Below are positions 21,633-37,000 of a DNA stretch of 64,000 bases, piece after piece; the stretch's first letter is position 1; each line of letters starts with the position of its first letter. Made by a program: the position numbers and the translations under genes. The notes below the pieces were generated by a model. It was given only the letters and a program-made list of their open reading frames with translations, ran no database searches and was not told where the DNA came from. This DNA is from Magnolia sinica (taxonomy: Eukaryota; Streptophyta; Magnoliopsida; Magnoliales; Magnoliaceae), in the NCBI RefSeq assembly GCF_029962835.1, contig NC_080584.1, positions 77,094,862 to 77,158,861 on the forward strand. Direction: 5' to 3'.

Positions 21633-23379
21633 TATAATTAAATATCATTATGTTATTTTCTTTTAGTGCTTGCATATGGTGGGGTCAAAGTATATTATAA
21701 TATGGGTTAGTGGTTCACTAAACCAGGTGAGATTTTGTCACTAATCACTATTGAATATGTATTAGTAAATTGCCTATGTATCAACCCCATAACTCGTGGG
21801 ATTGGCAAATATGTCCATCCATCGTGGTGGTCGGATTGATCATCCACCTCATTCATGGACCAATTATGGAAAGTTACTGTGATCAGCTACTTATAACCCT
21901 TGGATCAGCAGACCCTTTTTTTGGTGCATGGTTGCTCTAAACCATAGTTTTAAAAATAGACTGGACTAGCCTGAGTCGAGTGAGTCAACTTGACTCGACT
22001 AGATTTCACCATGGTGTCCATGGTACTAGCAAATAATGTCTCAAAATGCAGCATGGGCCTATTTTTCCTTCAACGGTCTGGACAGGTTATTGAATATTGT
22101 GGTGGTGGTTATATTGCACATCCCAGCATGTGGAAATAATATCTATTCTGTCTCACCTTGTATGCACCTTTGAAGCGTGGTTTCTTAGACTTTATAAGCG
22201 ACTCTTTTCATAAAGCATATTGTCTACAAAGGAAAATAAATATAAAGAGTAGTGTGCATCTTTTTTATGATTTATTATTGAGAGATTTTTTATATTGAGG
22301 GGAGTGATAGTGAGAGATAAGCGTTACATTCCCTTACTTTCTTATTTTAATCAAGAAGAATGTTTTGTTGCTGCCCCATGATGTAAGTTTATTGCCCCTA
22401 CGTACACCTTGCTTCTTTTCTTTTGTTCTTCTTTTTAAAATTCAGGTTTTGATTTGGTTACGTTCTTTTGTAATTTTCTTTTATTTGTATTAATGGTTTG
22501 CAAGTGTTTTTCTTTTCAACAATTAAATGATTAGAATTGTTAGGTCAACATGATTTTCTACATGGTAGAACACAAAATGTGGTGGACCCTATAGACAACC
22601 CTAATCAATCAATGGGATTGTGCGAGTACCAAGATACAACTAGGTGATGCCATGGAACATTAAGTAATCAATGCCCTAACTAGTAGATTGATCAAATGGT
22701 TGATTTGAGCTATATTTTCATATATAATCATAATTTCAAAGCTGAAAATTTTGACTAATTAACTCGAGTAATTAAGATATTTTTCTCAAGTTTTTCTACA
22801 AGTTATTTCCATAATATTTTAATTATAAAAATATGTAAATATTATTGGCTAGTTAAGTTTCATCAACTTTCTCCGAGTTTTGTAGGGTGGGTCAAGTTTT
22901 TTTTTTTTTTCTTCTTTCTTTCTAGGTCAAGAATCAAATTGATTATTTTCTCTCAAGTCATAATGAAATCTTGTTCTAGTTGAGTCATTTGGCACCAGTG
23001 GAGTTGCATCTTTTGGAGATGTTAATTATAAGAATGCTTGATTTATTACAGTAATGGGCTATTACATATGATTGGTCATGAAAAAAATTGTTCGAGTCGA
23101 GTCAACTTGAGTGAGTCAAGCTTGATAGAGTCTTTAATTAGATTGATGATTGATTGATCAGCTGAGTCACTTGGCTGGGACAAATGTCTTTGGCGAAAAG
23201 GAGAGATTCAATCCTCCTCCTATATGAAGGATGTGAAAATGCATTGTTGGACTTGTGGTTTAGTAAGCTTAATTACATAGATCAATGGCTTGGATTGGAC
23301 ATATCTGAGTGGTCATCAGATCCTTTTGGCATAAACACATTGCTGGGCCCCATATTATATGGAATCATCTCTAAGCACA
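21633..23379. other. Gene-free stretch
   Basis: AT-rich intergenic DNA. GACTCGACT/GAGTCGAGT-rich patches occur at about 21955-22015 and 23090-23170, resembling the subterminal words of the hAT element at 14669. I could not pair them into an element. Confidence 0.4.
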
Positions 23380-23384
23380 ATGGG

Positions 23385-25451
23385 TGTCACACCCCGAAAT
23401 CCGGGTACAGAGTGTGCACCCTCAGACCCGAGTTTCAGTTCGTAACTCGTACACAAAGTGTACTAATTTAATTCATTAATCAGTTTAATCAGAGATGATA
23501 ATTATATTCAATATAAGGTCCATCATAATCTCAATCACACATGCATAATACTTAGCACCAATCAACTAAACATATATAAATCTTGACAACTCTTAAAATA
23601 AAATGAACCTTAAAATTATTAATTTATTATACCATTATAATATAATGATATTTATTTCATACTAACATTATTACAAAGAAATAAATCTAAATAATTGCTT
23701 AAAGTCTCAAAATAAATGTCAGTATGCATTATTCATTAATTAAACTGTGCTAATAAAATAAAACATATAATTAAAAATTTTCTAATGCCGCCACTTCATC
23801 CTTGGATAGGTATGGCCATGTTTCAGGTAGGTCATGTTCAGGTACAGTAGATTCTTCCGGTTCTTGCGTCACATCATCTGCTAATGGCTCCTCTGTACGG
23901 TTTTTCCATCAATAAAAATGTAAACTGACCAAGCTTAGTGATATAACCCAGCATGGTTCATAATCATAGCAATTAAAATAATATATAAATACATGTACAA
24001 TGATATAAATGTAAAATGATATATGAATGCATCAGATGAGATGATCGTCCATCTACTTAGGTTGGAGGTCGTCAACCCGCATCCACCCGTTGGGTAGGAT
24101 TCCACCTTTCGGTAGGCTTGGGCAAAGCCCGCATCTCGTAACGCTCTACCAGGATCGATATTTCTTCCAGGGAGGGCCCCTAGGATCAACCATGCATTAT
24201 GCAATATAATGAATGAAGGATGATATGTAAATGCATATTTTTCATATTTGGCATAGTTGTCTCGATTAAAATATTCACATATAAATTTATCGTACAATTA
24301 TCATATCAAAATATTCAAACTAGTAAATCAATTAAACAATCACAATGATTTATTTTAATTTTAATGAATTATGAGACAAGTTGGGTTACTCACCTGAGTC
24401 TGGTAGTTTAGAATCCACAGGGTAATTATGTTGGTTTGAATTCAGAAATCCTATCAGTTATATCAACAACATTATTATTCATATGTTTTTATTTCATGGT
24501 GGGGCCCATCTCTGATTAACATCCTAGGTGGCCAGATTCAAAATAATCAAATAATTAAAATTTCTATTCTATTTTTTTCTCCTTTTTAATATTATAAAAT
24601 TGAATGATAATTACTTGATCGGGGTGGTCCATTGGATAGTCAGATCATTCAGATTCTTGAGGTATTATCATGTTTTGCCTCTACACATTAGATGGATGGT
24701 GTGGATCTAACCACACATACACTGATGGCCCATCTCGACCTTCTTCGCCAAGTGATACCAACACTTACGCAAAAAATCTAAGATTCCTTTATTAAACACT
24801 TTTAGATCTGACTAATGTGGTCTATCTGATTGTTAGATTGATATAAAAATTATAGCCCTTGTATATTTTGGCCTTAAGGATCATATGATCCGTACAGATC
24901 TATCTTAGCATAATCAGATTCCATCCATTTAATTTATTCCTAAAATATTACTGATTAGACCAAAATCATAAAAACATCACTTTATTAAAATTGACTCTAC
25001 ACACCTATACAATGATGGTGTGGATGATCCACGCCATCCATTGTATAGATCAAGAAGAAATTAACAACATAATAAAAAGTTAAAAAGATCTAACAATTAA
25101 AACTTACCTGATCGAGCCTTCTTAGAATTTTCTCTTCCTTTTACTTTAGGACTTCCTATCTCTCTCTTTTTTTTTTTTTTAATGCAGAAACCTTCCGTAT
25201 CCCTTTTTAAAGAAAATTCTCATAAGATAGGACGAGCACATCCTCCCTTATCTTGAATTTGAATTTTTTTATGATATTTAATAAAAAATTTATTATTACC
25301 ATTTCAAGAATCAATCTCTAAACCTCTCTCTCAACTAAGAATTTTGCTACCAACTCAACTATTGACTTGTTTTTATTTTTTATTTAAAAATAAAATCTTT
25401 AAATATTTAATTTAGTTTTTTAATAATGTACCAAAATTTAGAGTTGTTACA
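23385..25451 (-). mobile_element. Chromovirus-type solo LTR, 2067 bp
   Basis: It runs from TGTCACACCCCGAAATCCGG to GAGTTGTTACA and is flanked by the perfect duplication ATGGG (23380-23384 and 25452-25456). Minus-strand reading gives TGTAACA at the start and GGGGTGTGACA at the end. It has the same terminal design as the 4.0-kb solo LTR at 5594 but half its length and little obvious body similarity. No gag or pol frame is inside. Confidence 0.85.
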
Positions 25452-25456
25452 ATGGG

Positions 25457-27479
25457 TGCATGACAACACATGGCGAATATATCATGTATAAGAGAATCCG
25501 AAATAGACATGGACTCATGATCCCAAATGTCAAAACATGGAGAGTAATGCAATGGACCAGGCTACCTTGGTGCTGCTTACAAACCTAGCCCTGTAGGCTC
25601 AAGGCTTAGATCCTTAATCTTGGCTGGAGGGTTGGACCCAAGCTTGAAATCTAGGCTGGCTCTCTAGGTTTGCAAAGGCCAAGGACAATGACCAAATCTC
25701 TTAGTCCAATCATCAAGTGAGTGACTATCATACAAAAGAAATAAGTGATTTGAAGATATTTGTGAGTGATCCCATTAATCACACATGTATTTTAATAATA
25801 TTTTTGGATTCAGGTCATGTTTGTATTATGAAACCCATTTACAGATGAAAGAAATATTGTTAAAAAAAAAATAAAAAAAAAAAAATAAAAATAATAAAAA
25901 TCTTACATTCGTACCATTTCAAGCATTTGATGATTTTACTCTTCTTTTTAGTACCGCTAGACCTACAAATCTAAGGTCACGCTGAGGCCCAGGACCGTCC
26001 TGGATTGACCAATTTGGGTCGGTGTTGAACGGCCTAGATCACTTTAGAGTGGTCCATTGTAGCCGCAATGCACGGAATGTCTCTGCGTCAAAAAAGACGG
26101 CTAGGAATAAGCCGTTCCGCACACGTAAGATTTTGTTTCCTTCACGTACAAAGGGGACGTGGATGGGACTCATTCAAGTTCACTCTCAGGATCACATTCC
26201 AATGTGACACATTTGTGACAGATCCAAGCCGTTCAACGGAGAGGCCCACACATGAAGATGCTCAGGTCAAAGAATCATGTTTGTTCACTTCTCAAGTGGG
26301 TCACGTACACATGTAGAGTGGATATGGTCCGTTGGTGCATTTGTTCACCTGTCCATTTGTTTTTTTTCCATATGCGAACTGTCCCTTGACTCCACGGCAT
26401 CTAAAGTAGGCCATCATGTTGCCGTTAATGGAACGGCAGTGCCGACACATTTATGCTGAATTTATGAGGGTTGTCTTTATCCGGACGCGGATTTCCTGCA
26501 AAAGCATTTCGCACGAAGTTCCTGCGCAGGAAACTTAGGTGGGGCCCACCGTGATGTTGGTTAGAAATCCAACCCGTCCATCTTTTTAATGAGCTCATTT
26601 GAGTACTTGAGACCAAAATTGAGTATGATCCAAAATATAAAAAAAATACTAATGATATAGCAACAATATCATAGAGGTGGTCAATTAATATATATTGCTC
26701 TGAAATTTTATTCAAATCCAATATAGCATCTATGGGTACAAACAAATATGTATCGGATTATTGATTCTTTTTAATGATAAAATCTGTTCGCAATTTCTTC
26801 AAATAGAGAATTCAAAGGGATCAAATCAGAAAAGATACTCCGAATCATCTTGGACCCCAGTTGGCCTACTTTCTAAATGGGTTTGAAAATTGACTCAAAA
26901 CGTTAACATTGGGCTAGGTCCATCAGGTTCTAGATAGTACAAAGTACTGGTAGACCTAGTCTAATTTAGCCATGATGGAGGGCTGAGATTGTGTAGAGGT
27001 GGATCCTTGCATTGAGATCAAACCCACCAATGAACCATAATAGTTAACTGACAAGCGTGGCTAGCCACATCTGGCTCGTTGTTGTATTCACCTACTTGAA
27101 GAAGGTGGTGGGTTCAAAATTTACAAATCAGCTTTCATCAACAAATAAACCGAGTCACCAGTGAGTTATGTTGAGTTGACTCAGTAGGCCTGGTAGGACC
27201 AAGTCCCACTGACCACCAGAGTTTCCTAGTTACTAGGCTCAAATCTTGCTGAGTCGAATTGAGTACTCGGTCTAGTTTCGAGTTGAGTCTATAGATTTTA
27301 GGACTGTACATTCAAATCCAACTATCAGTATGAACTCACCCTCAACATGAACGCTAGAAATTACTAACTGTAATTTTTTTTTTTTTTTTTGTTCTCTCTG
27401 CTATTGAAGAGAATGATTGCAATTCAATGGAACAGTGCATCCAAACATGCCACAAGCTTCTATCCGGGCTTCCAGAACC
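25457..27479. other. Intergenic DNA downstream of the receptor kinase, with one truncated inverted-repeat element
   Basis: At about 26483-26620 there is a left end, GGACGCGGATTTCCTGCAAA, followed by the GGTGGGGCCCACCGTGATGT core. It matches the left end of the element at 40084, but no right arm is present. A run of 17-18 T at about 27374-27391 lies close to the 3' end of the kinase gene. I cannot place the poly(A) site. No other gene is seen. Confidence 0.45.
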
Positions 27480-30400
27480 CTACCGGCCAATTATCACAGT
27501 AATGGTTACATCATTTGTGGAAAAATTCTGAGGATCATGCATGGATTCTGCTTCTCTATTACTTCTGGCTATCGAGAAAGTCGGTTGTTTGGGTGTTGGA
27601 TGAGTTACAATTTCGCTTCCAAGCATTAAAACAACCGAAGACATGGTGGGCCTATCCGCCGAGCTGTCCTGCACGCACAGGAGCCCTATGTTTATGCATC
27701 TCAACACCTCGGATGACGAATAAGAATCGCTGAGGGACGGATCGATCAGCTCCGTCGCCTTGTCTTCCTTCCATAAATTCCATGCCTGAATTTTTATTTT
27801 TATTTTCAAGTTCATTCATGCTTCTGTTAGAATCTCGAACTTAAAAATCTAAGAAACGTAAAGAAAATACATCAATATCGCACTTAAGCAACAAGTGGTA
27901 CAAATGGATGTAAATTGATACCATTGTAACTGTGGGGCCTGTTGCGGATGGACAGATACCGAAAGTGTCACTGATCAGATTACCTTATCTATTCGATTCT
28001 TCTGGTTTTCGTTCCCAGGCCCGCCCAACTGGAGAGCTTTGTAGATTATAATCAACCTACAATGCATGCCATGTGTGGACCATCTGTGATGCATGCATGA
28101 CATCTAATAATCTTTCCATCATGTATCCCCTCACATGTTCTCCTTGGCACCCAAAAACCAGTCCCATCCAAAACTCGAGTGGGCCCCACCACAGGTAACA
28201 GTTTGGATGTACTTGCCATTAGAAACCCTCTGGTTGTGTGTGGAGCACACGGTATTTTTTTTTTATATGCCAGCTATTCCACTTTGAAGGTGAGTCCCAC
28301 TAAGATGAATGAACAAACCAAAAAATTAGTCCATTCCATAACTAAGGTGGACCTCACAACATGATATTAGAGGTTTTAGTTATGATTTTATGGTGCAACC
28401 TAATCCAGTTACTGATTTTTCAATACCAAGGAGAACATGAGGAGGCGCACATGATAGACTGATCAGATATCATTAAAACATCACTGTGACGGAGTTGAGT
28501 TGAATCGGGCGAGTCGAGTTCTCCACTACTTTTCAAAATATGAAAACCAGACTTGCATCTCATAAAACCTACTTTGTTAGCATACTTACGTATCCTAAAA
28601 GGCTCAAAAACTGTCCAGATTGATGAAAGCTAGTGTTCTTCTTTCCACTAAGTATCTCTAGCAGTAATACCCCAAAGCTGTAGACATCAGACTTCACAGA
28701 GAAAAGCCCTTCCATTGCATACTCAGGAGACATGTAGCCACTGCAAGAAATTAGAATGTTCATCCAAACAAAATTTCAGCATGTATGACATGATTTGCAC
28801 TCATATATGTATGCATACATGATTATGTGTGCTCATGTATGTACGAGTGTATATACAGATCCATGTATGTGTACATGCATGTATGTACATGTGCTTGTGT
28901 ACGTGTTATGATACTTACTATGTCCCAACCACTCGGTTGGTATTTGCTTGATTCTGATTTCCTCCAAAAATCTTAGCCATCCCAAAATCTGAAATTTTAG
29001 GGTTCATTTCACCATCCAACAAAATGTTGCTGGCTTTGAGATCTCGATGAATTATCCGCAGCCTCGAATCACGGTGAAGATAGAGTAGGCCTCGTGCGAT
29101 GCCTTCGATGATGTTGAAGCGTTTCTCCCAATCCAGCAAAACTTTCTTCTTCGGATCTGTGGATGATGTTGTTAGCATATGCATGCCAGGTGATCATGAT
29201 AGGGATGACAATGGACCATGTTGGGCTGGATCATGATTGGCCATTTATAAAGGCGCGAAAGCTGATCGGGCCCTAATAAGGCTCAGGCTAACCAATGTTG
29301 CTCACAAGCGAGCAGATATCGAACGGCCCAGGCCAAGCACATGACAAAGTTTGAATAGCCCGGGCTTGAACGATCCAAAATCCAGGCCTAAGAAAACCTT
29401 AGGCCTGATTATGCCATCCAATATATGCATCGTGACAATCGATGAGCTGGGTTTTTCTCTGCTGGAGTTTAAATAGATTACAGGATTATCCATAATCAGA
29501 GCCATGTATACGTTTCAGCATGTGGGGCCCACTATTCCATGATCCAACATTTACCATAAGTAGGCATATACATGTCAACAAAAATCATTCCTGAAAATGG
29601 ACACAGGCCCTGCCTGCTCATTGATCGGAACTGAGAAGGTTTGGGCAGCAAGTTGGGCCCAGAAGCCTAATGGACCTTACAAGTCCATTGCCATCCTTAC
29701 TAGAGTGCTGTTGGAAAGGAAGGTCATACCAAATAGAAATGTATCCAAACTCTTGTTGGGCATGTATTCATAAAGAAGTATCTTCTCTTCTCCTTGAATG
29801 CAACAACCCAAAAGCCTAACAAGGTTCCTATGTTGGAGTTTGGCAATGAGAATAACTTCATTTTCGAACTCCTCCAGGCCTTGGAAGGAACCCTTTGATA
29901 GTCTTTTCACAGCTACCTCCTGCCCTCCTCGTAGTATTCCCTACAAGATACTACAATTTCAGTGCACTTCTGTAGGAATTGTGGTCAAATCCCATTTGGG
30001 GTTTGATCACATAGTGTCAAGCCTTTTAGGGCCCACCGTGATGTTTTATGTAAAATCTGCTCCATTCATCAGGTTCCCCGACTCATATTCACCTTAGAGC
30101 CCAAAAATCAGGCTGACCCATAACTTAGGTAGGATCATAGTTATCAAACTCCATTTTAAACTCATTTTTGAAAGGAAATATAAACATATAATTGGTTAAA
30201 TGTTTAAAACTCTGCATGTTTTGAAAGATAGTCTTTTTATTTTTTTGACAGGTAATAAAAGAAGAACGACTAAATATCACTCCTTCCATCAGATGAGTTG
30301 CCACATTTTCACCATGGACCGTAAAAATCAATCCAATCCAAGACTCAGGTGGGCCACACCACCTTGAATTTATGGTGGCTAAGAACTGTTTTTGGAGTCT

Positions 30401-33400
30401 CAATTTCTAAATTTCTTCTGTTTTGAGATGATAGTATATACCATAGGTGACTTTTCATATCAATAAAAAGTTACAGGTTGTGAGCTCCCGCCTTAATTTC
30501 CATAAAATAAAAAATAAAATAAAATAAAGTAGGCCACATCATGGGTAATGGTGTAAAGTCATTGCTTAAAACTGTAAATTCTCATGGTGTGGCCCACATG
30601 CATCACATGACTAGTTGGAGTCAGGCAAACATGTGGGTTCTAATTTCCTTTTTCAGCCTGAAAATGCTCGCATGGCTTTCGTACATACAAGTGGGCCGCC
30701 TTACTTTCACTTAAGTGGATGGAGGGACTTCATGTAGATGAGATCCAACCCATCCATCAGGTGTGCCCTTTGTTTGAACTGAAGCCCAAAATCAGGGGCT
30801 ACGATAGTTTAAATCTTGGGTGGGCCATGGGCCATAGTCATGAATGTGTACTCAATCCAGACTGTGGCACATCTATTTTTGGGGTCCACAACAACTGCCC
30901 ATATATGCACCATGAATTTGTTCCTGGATATTCTATTATTCTTCTTTCAACTATTCTACTTCAACTATTGAATGATAATGCATAGTGTAACTGGAGTGGG
31001 TCAGTTCATTTCAGGTAGGCCCCACCAGGCAAGGACCTAAGGTCAGGCCATCATCTGGCCCATTTAATTTTTTGACAGTTGGAATGTATGCATACCTTGT
31101 AAACAGGACCAAATCCACCTTGCCCAAGCTTATTTGCATCCGAGAAGTTGCTTGTAGCAGCTGCTACACAACTGAAATTAATTAGTGGTAGCTCTGAGAC
31201 TTTTACATGATGTGATGCAATCTCATCCGTTGAAATTTCTCCACTTGTGGCCAAACTAAACAGGAATCTTTCTACCTCTCTTCCCTTCTTTAACCAATCT
31301 GAGTAAAGAAAAATATCAGAGAATAGATATTAAATGAGAAGGCATATTATCCATGCATAGGCAGTAACATCTTAGCCATGCAAATGGTAGGCCCTACCAT
31401 GGAGATCAACTTTCTTAAAAATCAGGTCGATGCACTCATTATCTAGGACACACCAGTACATGAGTCAGACCATCGGCCGGCCATTGACATGAGTGATTTT
31501 AGAGCCAGGTGATCTTCATGGTTGGGACAATTAACTGTGGATCAGATGTCAAAAGTGATATGCTGGCAGCAGATATCCTACAAAAATCAGACCATCAGAA
31601 CCGTCCATTTACCTTTTATTTTTGCTATACACCTCCATAAAATGTAAGCACATATGATGAGAAAGATAGCTCCTGAAACAGTTACTACAACGATTTTGAA
31701 TATCCCACTCTTCTCACCTGCACAGAAAGAAGGAAATTAGCAACATAGTCAGGGCTGTCAACAGGACCCGGACACGTGGAAACCCAATTGATCAATCCGA
31801 TTTTAACGGACCCGGTTCAAATATAGGGGGAATTCGGGAGTGGAGTTTGTAGGGATGATAAGGGGATCTTCTTTTTCTTATACAAGAGGTTACAGAGTTG
31901 GGTCCAACTTCCTAGTAGAAATCAAGGCGGTCGTTGATGGGCTGGACCTTTGCGTGGCCCATGGATGTTTTAGGGTTGAGGTGGATCAGTGGCTGTCCCA
32001 TGGAAAGCCTTTTATTGAAAAACACATTTTGAGTATTTCAAGTCCTTGGCTTCCATCTTTATTGGTCACACCCCCAGAGAGGAGAACAGGGTAGCAGATG
32101 CTCTCGCTCGTGTAGGTAGCGCTACCCAGCAAAAGAGGGCTTTTTTGGACTCATCTCTTGTTCCACCACTTTCCAGAGGGGACCTTGTCCTGGACAGATC
32201 AAGTTTAGGAGCTGTGAGAGTCAGCCGCCCCTAAAACCCCTCCTTTTAGAATGTCACTAGTTTTTTTTTTTTTTTTTTTTTTAAGGGTCACGATAGGCTC
32301 CTTCCAGCTCCTTTTTGTAAGCGGAGGGTGGCCCGAAGAGTTATCCGTGTATGATGATGTACAGTTCCCTCATCTTATATAAAAAGGGTTCATGATAAAT
32401 ATATATATATTTTTTTTAAAAGAAAACATCGCACGTATCACTACAAGGCATGATTTGTCTTTAACCTAAACACTTTTGCTTTTCTATGCATAGACGGCAT
32501 CACGGGTATGCACACATGGGCAGAGAGCTACCATCCATTGACACAATAATAAATGAGTCGTTGTGCACTACAATGTCATTAATGGGCCACCTCAGCTCCT
32601 TATGTCTAATGGCTATCTCTTATCTTTCTATAAAGGCTTATCTTCATCATTACAAACATACGTAGAAAACAATCTTCTTCTCCACCTCTTTATTCATTGG
32701 GTTTTTCTTTACATTCTTTCTTCTGGGTAAATCAGAAAGAAAGCTTGGCGGTTCATATTGCTGAAATTGTGCATGTACCTAATCCAAGTCATTCATTATG
32801 GAGGAGAGCAGTTGTATCATAGGAGCAGAGTTGTTAAGACCCAATGCATCGAGTATCTTCCTTGTGGGGGGCTAATCCATCTTTAAGACAACGACTATAA
32901 TGTGCCTTCGCTCTCCAAATAATTCTTCTACTATTTCTATTATGTAATTTTTCTATTTTCTATTATTTATCTTTGTTAGAAGTAATAATTTAAAGAGAAA
33001 TTTCTTTTTAAAACTCTTAATTGCCAAGGCAACCATCTCTGAGAATCTTAGAATTGAGATTATTTTTTAGTGGAAAAAACTTTAAAAGAAAATAGTAGGA
33101 AATGGAGTTCTATCTCACCAACCTCAAGCTGATTTAAATAATTAAAGATCCAATCCCATCGTTTAAAGAAAATGATCCAACGACATCCTCTGAGCAATTT
33201 AAATAGAAGAACGATGACTATCCATTCCGAAATTGTATACTCAATGCGATGATAATGACAACTATGGTATCTATTATTGTTGGCTAAAGAATTATGAGAC
33301 CTCCTTGAAAAGAAATTCAAAACAAATGATGATCAAAGTAAGAATATGTTGTTAGTTGCTATGTTGATTATAAGATAATAGATGATAACTCAATAGTAGA

Positions 33401-33985
33401 TCAAGTGCATTATTTACAGAAGAATGCGCATTAAATCTCATGATCTAAAGATATGATAATCAATGAGGCTTTCGAAACAATAGTAATTATTGAAAAGCTT
33501 CCTTCATTTTGAAAGGAATATAAGAATTCTCTTAAATACAAGAGAAATTGATGACATGAGCTTAGTGAAGGGGTTTTCCTCCTCAGGTCAGAGGAGATGA
33601 GGTGCGGTTTGGATGCCACAAACAGTGGAATCCCCACACTGCTTGAACAATCCTGCAGCTTGCTCGACTGGTCGAGTGAACAGTGCTCGACTAGTCCTGG
33701 GTCACTCGACTTAAAGTCCAGCGAGTTCTGTGAACAGTGCTCGACTAGTGGAGTGAACAGTGTTTGACCAGTCCTGCAGCCTGCACGACCAATCTTGGTT
33801 AAGCAGATTTGAGTCTGATTTTGTGCGGGATTCGAAATTTTGAGGCGGCTTTCGCAAGGGTGCGAAAGAGAGTTTCCTAGACTATAAATAGGAGGTTCCT
33901 AGGGTTTTCTAAAGTATTCAAGAGGTAAGGCAAGAGGGTTTCCTAAAGCTTTGCAAGGGTTTGCTAAAGGGTTTAGGGCTATCAA

Positions 33986-34037
<52 letters not shown>

Positions 34038-37000
34038 GCTTGTGGAAGGGAGGCTATGCTCGTAGAGGTGATATATCATATCTAAGCACTTATATGTCCT
34101 CGTAATCGGTGAGATCTCTCCATTTTCTTTGTTTATCTTATTATTTATCCACTCCTACGCAAGTAAAGAAGGTTGTAATGTTCTACTTCATAGTGGATTG
34201 TTGATATGGACGAGGTCCCGTAGTTTTTTTTACCTCTTTGAGGGTTTTCCACGTAAAAATCTCTTGTGTGGTGTGGTTTATGCTTTGATTTATTTCATTG
34301 CTTTATTATTTCATAATTCTGGTTTGTTTCGAGAGGCTAGATCCTAAGGTTTTGTACAAGTCCCCCAACATTTAGATGACCTCATCTTCTATATACAAAT
34401 TAAGGAAGAAACAAGAAATGGTTAGAGGCATATTAGAATTAAAATATGTTAAGAAAGTCACATCTTGTTGAGAGTAACAAAAAATGTTAAGATAATCGAA
34501 AATCTAGACCACCAAAGAAAGACTCCCATATGTCCAAAAGAATAAGAAAATAAATAAAAATATTAAGAATAGTGAAGGATGTTATGTATGTAGAAAGATT
34601 AGTAACTTTGTCAAGGAATGTCACTTTTCCAATGGTGATAAAAAGAAGAAAATTCACATACATGTTATCAAGAAATTTGTGAGAGTCATTATCGAAACAC
34701 TAGTTGCCACCAAGCATCTATGCTATGTTAGTAACGCCTTTTCCTCTTACAAAAAGGTAGAAGGTAAGAGGGACATTTTCATGAGAAATTTGTCCAGAGG
34801 AAAGGTCACATGTACTGAACCTCTAAAAAAAAATTCTTATCTTAGGCTCCACACTTGACTAGAACGGGTTCAAGTTAGTTTTTTGAATCTAAGAAATGTA
34901 TGATCTCTAAGAATGACATATTTGTTAGAAAATGGTATGTATATGATGACTTTTGTTTAAGCTTATTGGAATGAATGAAAATTGTGTTACTTCTTTTGAT
35001 TGAGACTCTAGATGTGTGGCATACTAGAGTAAGGAAATATGAATTATCATTCTCTCGAAAGAATAATTAACATTTGACTTATTCCTAGAATCGAAAATGA
35101 GAACTAAAACAAACATAAAATTTTTACACAATCCGAATATTCCAAGAAATCATTCAAGTAAGTTTAAAAAAAGAAAAAGAAATTGAAAGAAACACCCAAG
35201 TAATGAATTTAATTCATAGTACTTATGTGACCTGAAAAATATTATAACTCATGGAGGATAGAAATATTTCATAATTTTCATTTATGATTACTCAAGATGT
35301 GAAAAAATATATCAAATCATAAATAAAAATAAAGAAAAAAATAAATTTGTGGGCTTTGTAATTGAGGTAGAGACCCAATTAGAAAGAAAATTGAATATTC
35401 TAAGATTTAATAAAGGCGAAGAATATCTTATCCACGAGTTTACATCATTCTGTGAATAAAAAATAAAACATTAATAAATATGATAATGTTATTCTTTCTG
35501 GTTCTAGTTTTTCCTTTAACCCATTAAGAGAATTCCTCCTAACTGTATGTCATATTCTTAACCGTGTACCTCACAAACACTTAGATAAGACCTTTTATAA
35601 ACTATAGAAGAAGAAAGCTATAAATTTAGGATATCTCAAAGTATGTGAGTGTTTAACTAAGGTTGATATTACCTTTACCCAATAAAATAAAATTAGGAGA
35701 CAAAATTATTGACTGGGCATTCATAGGGTACACTCAAAATAGAAAGGTATATAGGTTTTTGATGTTGAAGTCTCACAACCCTATAAAAGTTGATTCTATC
35801 ATAAAATTTTTATATGTTGAATTATTTGAAAATATATGTCCAACTAGAAATATTATTACCTCTTTTGTAGAAGAAACAAACTCAGTTATAAGGATTGATG
35901 TAAAGAATAATATAATACATGAATCTATGAAACTTAGAAGGGACAATAGGACCAAAGTAAAGACTAACTTAGGACTTAACTTCTACACCTTTCTAGTATA
36001 TAATGATCCCACTTATGAGGAGGCAATGAGCTCTCCTATGAAACCTTTTGAAAAAAAGTTGTCAACAATGGGATAGATTTTAGTTTACACAATCACACTT
36101 AGGAATTGGTAAATCTACATATAAATAGCAAACTCATAGGTTACAAATGAGTTTTTAATACGAAACTTACACTAGATAAGTCTATTGAGAAATTCAAGAC
36201 TAGTTTATAACTAAGGGGTACAAATAAACAGAAGTTATTGACTTCTTTGTTGTATATTCACATGTTACCAAAATTAACACTATACATGTATTAATAGTAG
36301 CTATTTTCATTTACAATCTTTTGATCCATTAAGTGGATGTAGAAATTGTCTTTTCTAAATGTAGAATTAGAAAAAGATATTTACATGGATTAATTCAAGA
36401 ATTTGTACTAATTGATTTTTGAAATAAAGTGTGCAATGACATGAGATATTTGATAATGTGTTATTAATAAAGTTACATATGCTTATATGTGGATGATATG
36501 TTAATTATTTGCACTAACATTGATGTGGTAAATGGATCAAATCTTTCCTCTATTCACAATTCGATATGAAGGACTTAGAAATAGTTGGTTTAATTCTTAG
36601 AATCAAAATTCTAAAAATTTATAATAGAATCACTTTATCTCAATCATGCTATGCCGGGATCCTTACTCTTGCTCGGGTGGTAGAGTCTTAGGAGTTTCAA
36701 CACCCGGTCAAGGGTTCAAGTATCCATAGGTGGTGAAATCCCACTGGTGTGAGTGTGTGGGGGTGTGTGCGCGTGTGTTAAAAAAAAAAAATCATGCTAT
36801 GCCGAGTAAATTATAAAAATATGTGATTTTCTATTCTACACCTATAAGCATTTCCTTCGATATTCATATAAAATTAGTAAAAACGAGGGTGATAGCATAT
36901 CACAACTTAAATACTCTAATGTTATTGGTCATTTAATATATCTAATGAATTGTATTATACATAATATTTTATATGTAATTAGTAAGTTAAGTAGATACAC

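Noticed and set aside
29302-29505. 67-codon frame in intron 4 of the kinase gene as an extra exon
   Set aside because: The flanking exons already join in phase and the frame has no kinase sequence.
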